A DNA stretch of 35,708 nucleotides. Origin: Spirogloea muscicola. Its lineage: Eukaryota; Streptophyta; Zygnematophyceae; Spirogloeales; Spirogloeaceae. The notes below the pieces were generated by a model. It was not told where the DNA came from. It made no database searches and saw only the letters and a list, made by a program, of their open reading frames with translations. Below are positions 33,095 to 35,708 of this stretch, piece after piece. Location of the stretch: NCBI GenBank assembly GCA_009602725.1, contig WELB01000034.1, positions 449,266 to 484,973 on the forward strand, read 5' to 3'. The translations under genes were made by a program, and so were the position numbers. How positions within the stretch are numbered: the stretch's first letter is position 1; each line of letters starts with the position of its first letter.

Positions 33095-35708
<2,614 letters not shown>

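Overview
This is an intron-dense nuclear segment from a eukaryote, most likely a chlorophyte green alga close to Chlorella/Coccomyxa (Trebouxiophyceae); the exact taxon is inference. The reasons are plant-type proteins (membrane-anchored GH9 endoglucanase, P-class PPR protein, plant-like eIF3c, VIP1/RSG-like bZIP), very GC-rich exons beside less GC-rich introns, very short exons, several GC-AG introns and AAACCCTA-type motifs. I rebuilt gene models by following conserved protein blocks across GT-AG or GC-AG junctions with compatible phase.

Layout: (1) 88-3386 (+), type II membrane GH9 endoglucanase with changed active-site residues. (2) 4710-7986 (-), mitochondrial processing peptidase beta, its 5' end lost at an assembly gap (n, 7987). 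(3) 8024-8205 (-), an orphan exon of a GT90/CAP10 glycosyltransferase, pressed against (4) 8208-12672 (+), actin-related protein ARP5 of the INO80 remodeller; this junction looks chimeric. (5) 13957-16011 (+), an eight-repeat PPR protein with a TAG inside the last repeat and an open frame after it. (6) 17100-18370, a low-GC island with a long imperfect palindrome and no intact gene. (7) 18777-20630 (+), a bZIP transcription factor built from tiny exons, with a gap at 18950, plus an unassigned exon at 20906-21157. (8) 21880-28064 (-), a complete 16-exon eIF3c with an RGG-rich tail. (9) 28200-29630, a divergent promoter region with telo-box/site II motifs, a 45-bp perfect inverted repeat and a reverse-transcriptase-element relic. 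(10) 29649-32509 (+), an RluA-type pseudouridine synthase interrupted in exon 1 by n plus 72 A. (11) 33095-35585 (-), a type II membrane sulfotransferase cut off at its 5' end by a terminal poly-A block.

The genes are mostly housekeeping (mitochondrial import, translation initiation, RNA modification, organelle RNA, chromatin) plus two probable Golgi/plasma-membrane enzymes. They are not a pathway or operon. I found no prokaryotic-style system, CRISPR array, rRNA or tRNA. The most unusual items are the altered GH9 catalytic motif, the palindrome at 17191-17594, the inverted repeat around 28.5-29.6 kb, the broken eighth PPR repeat, and assembly artefacts that truncate several genes.
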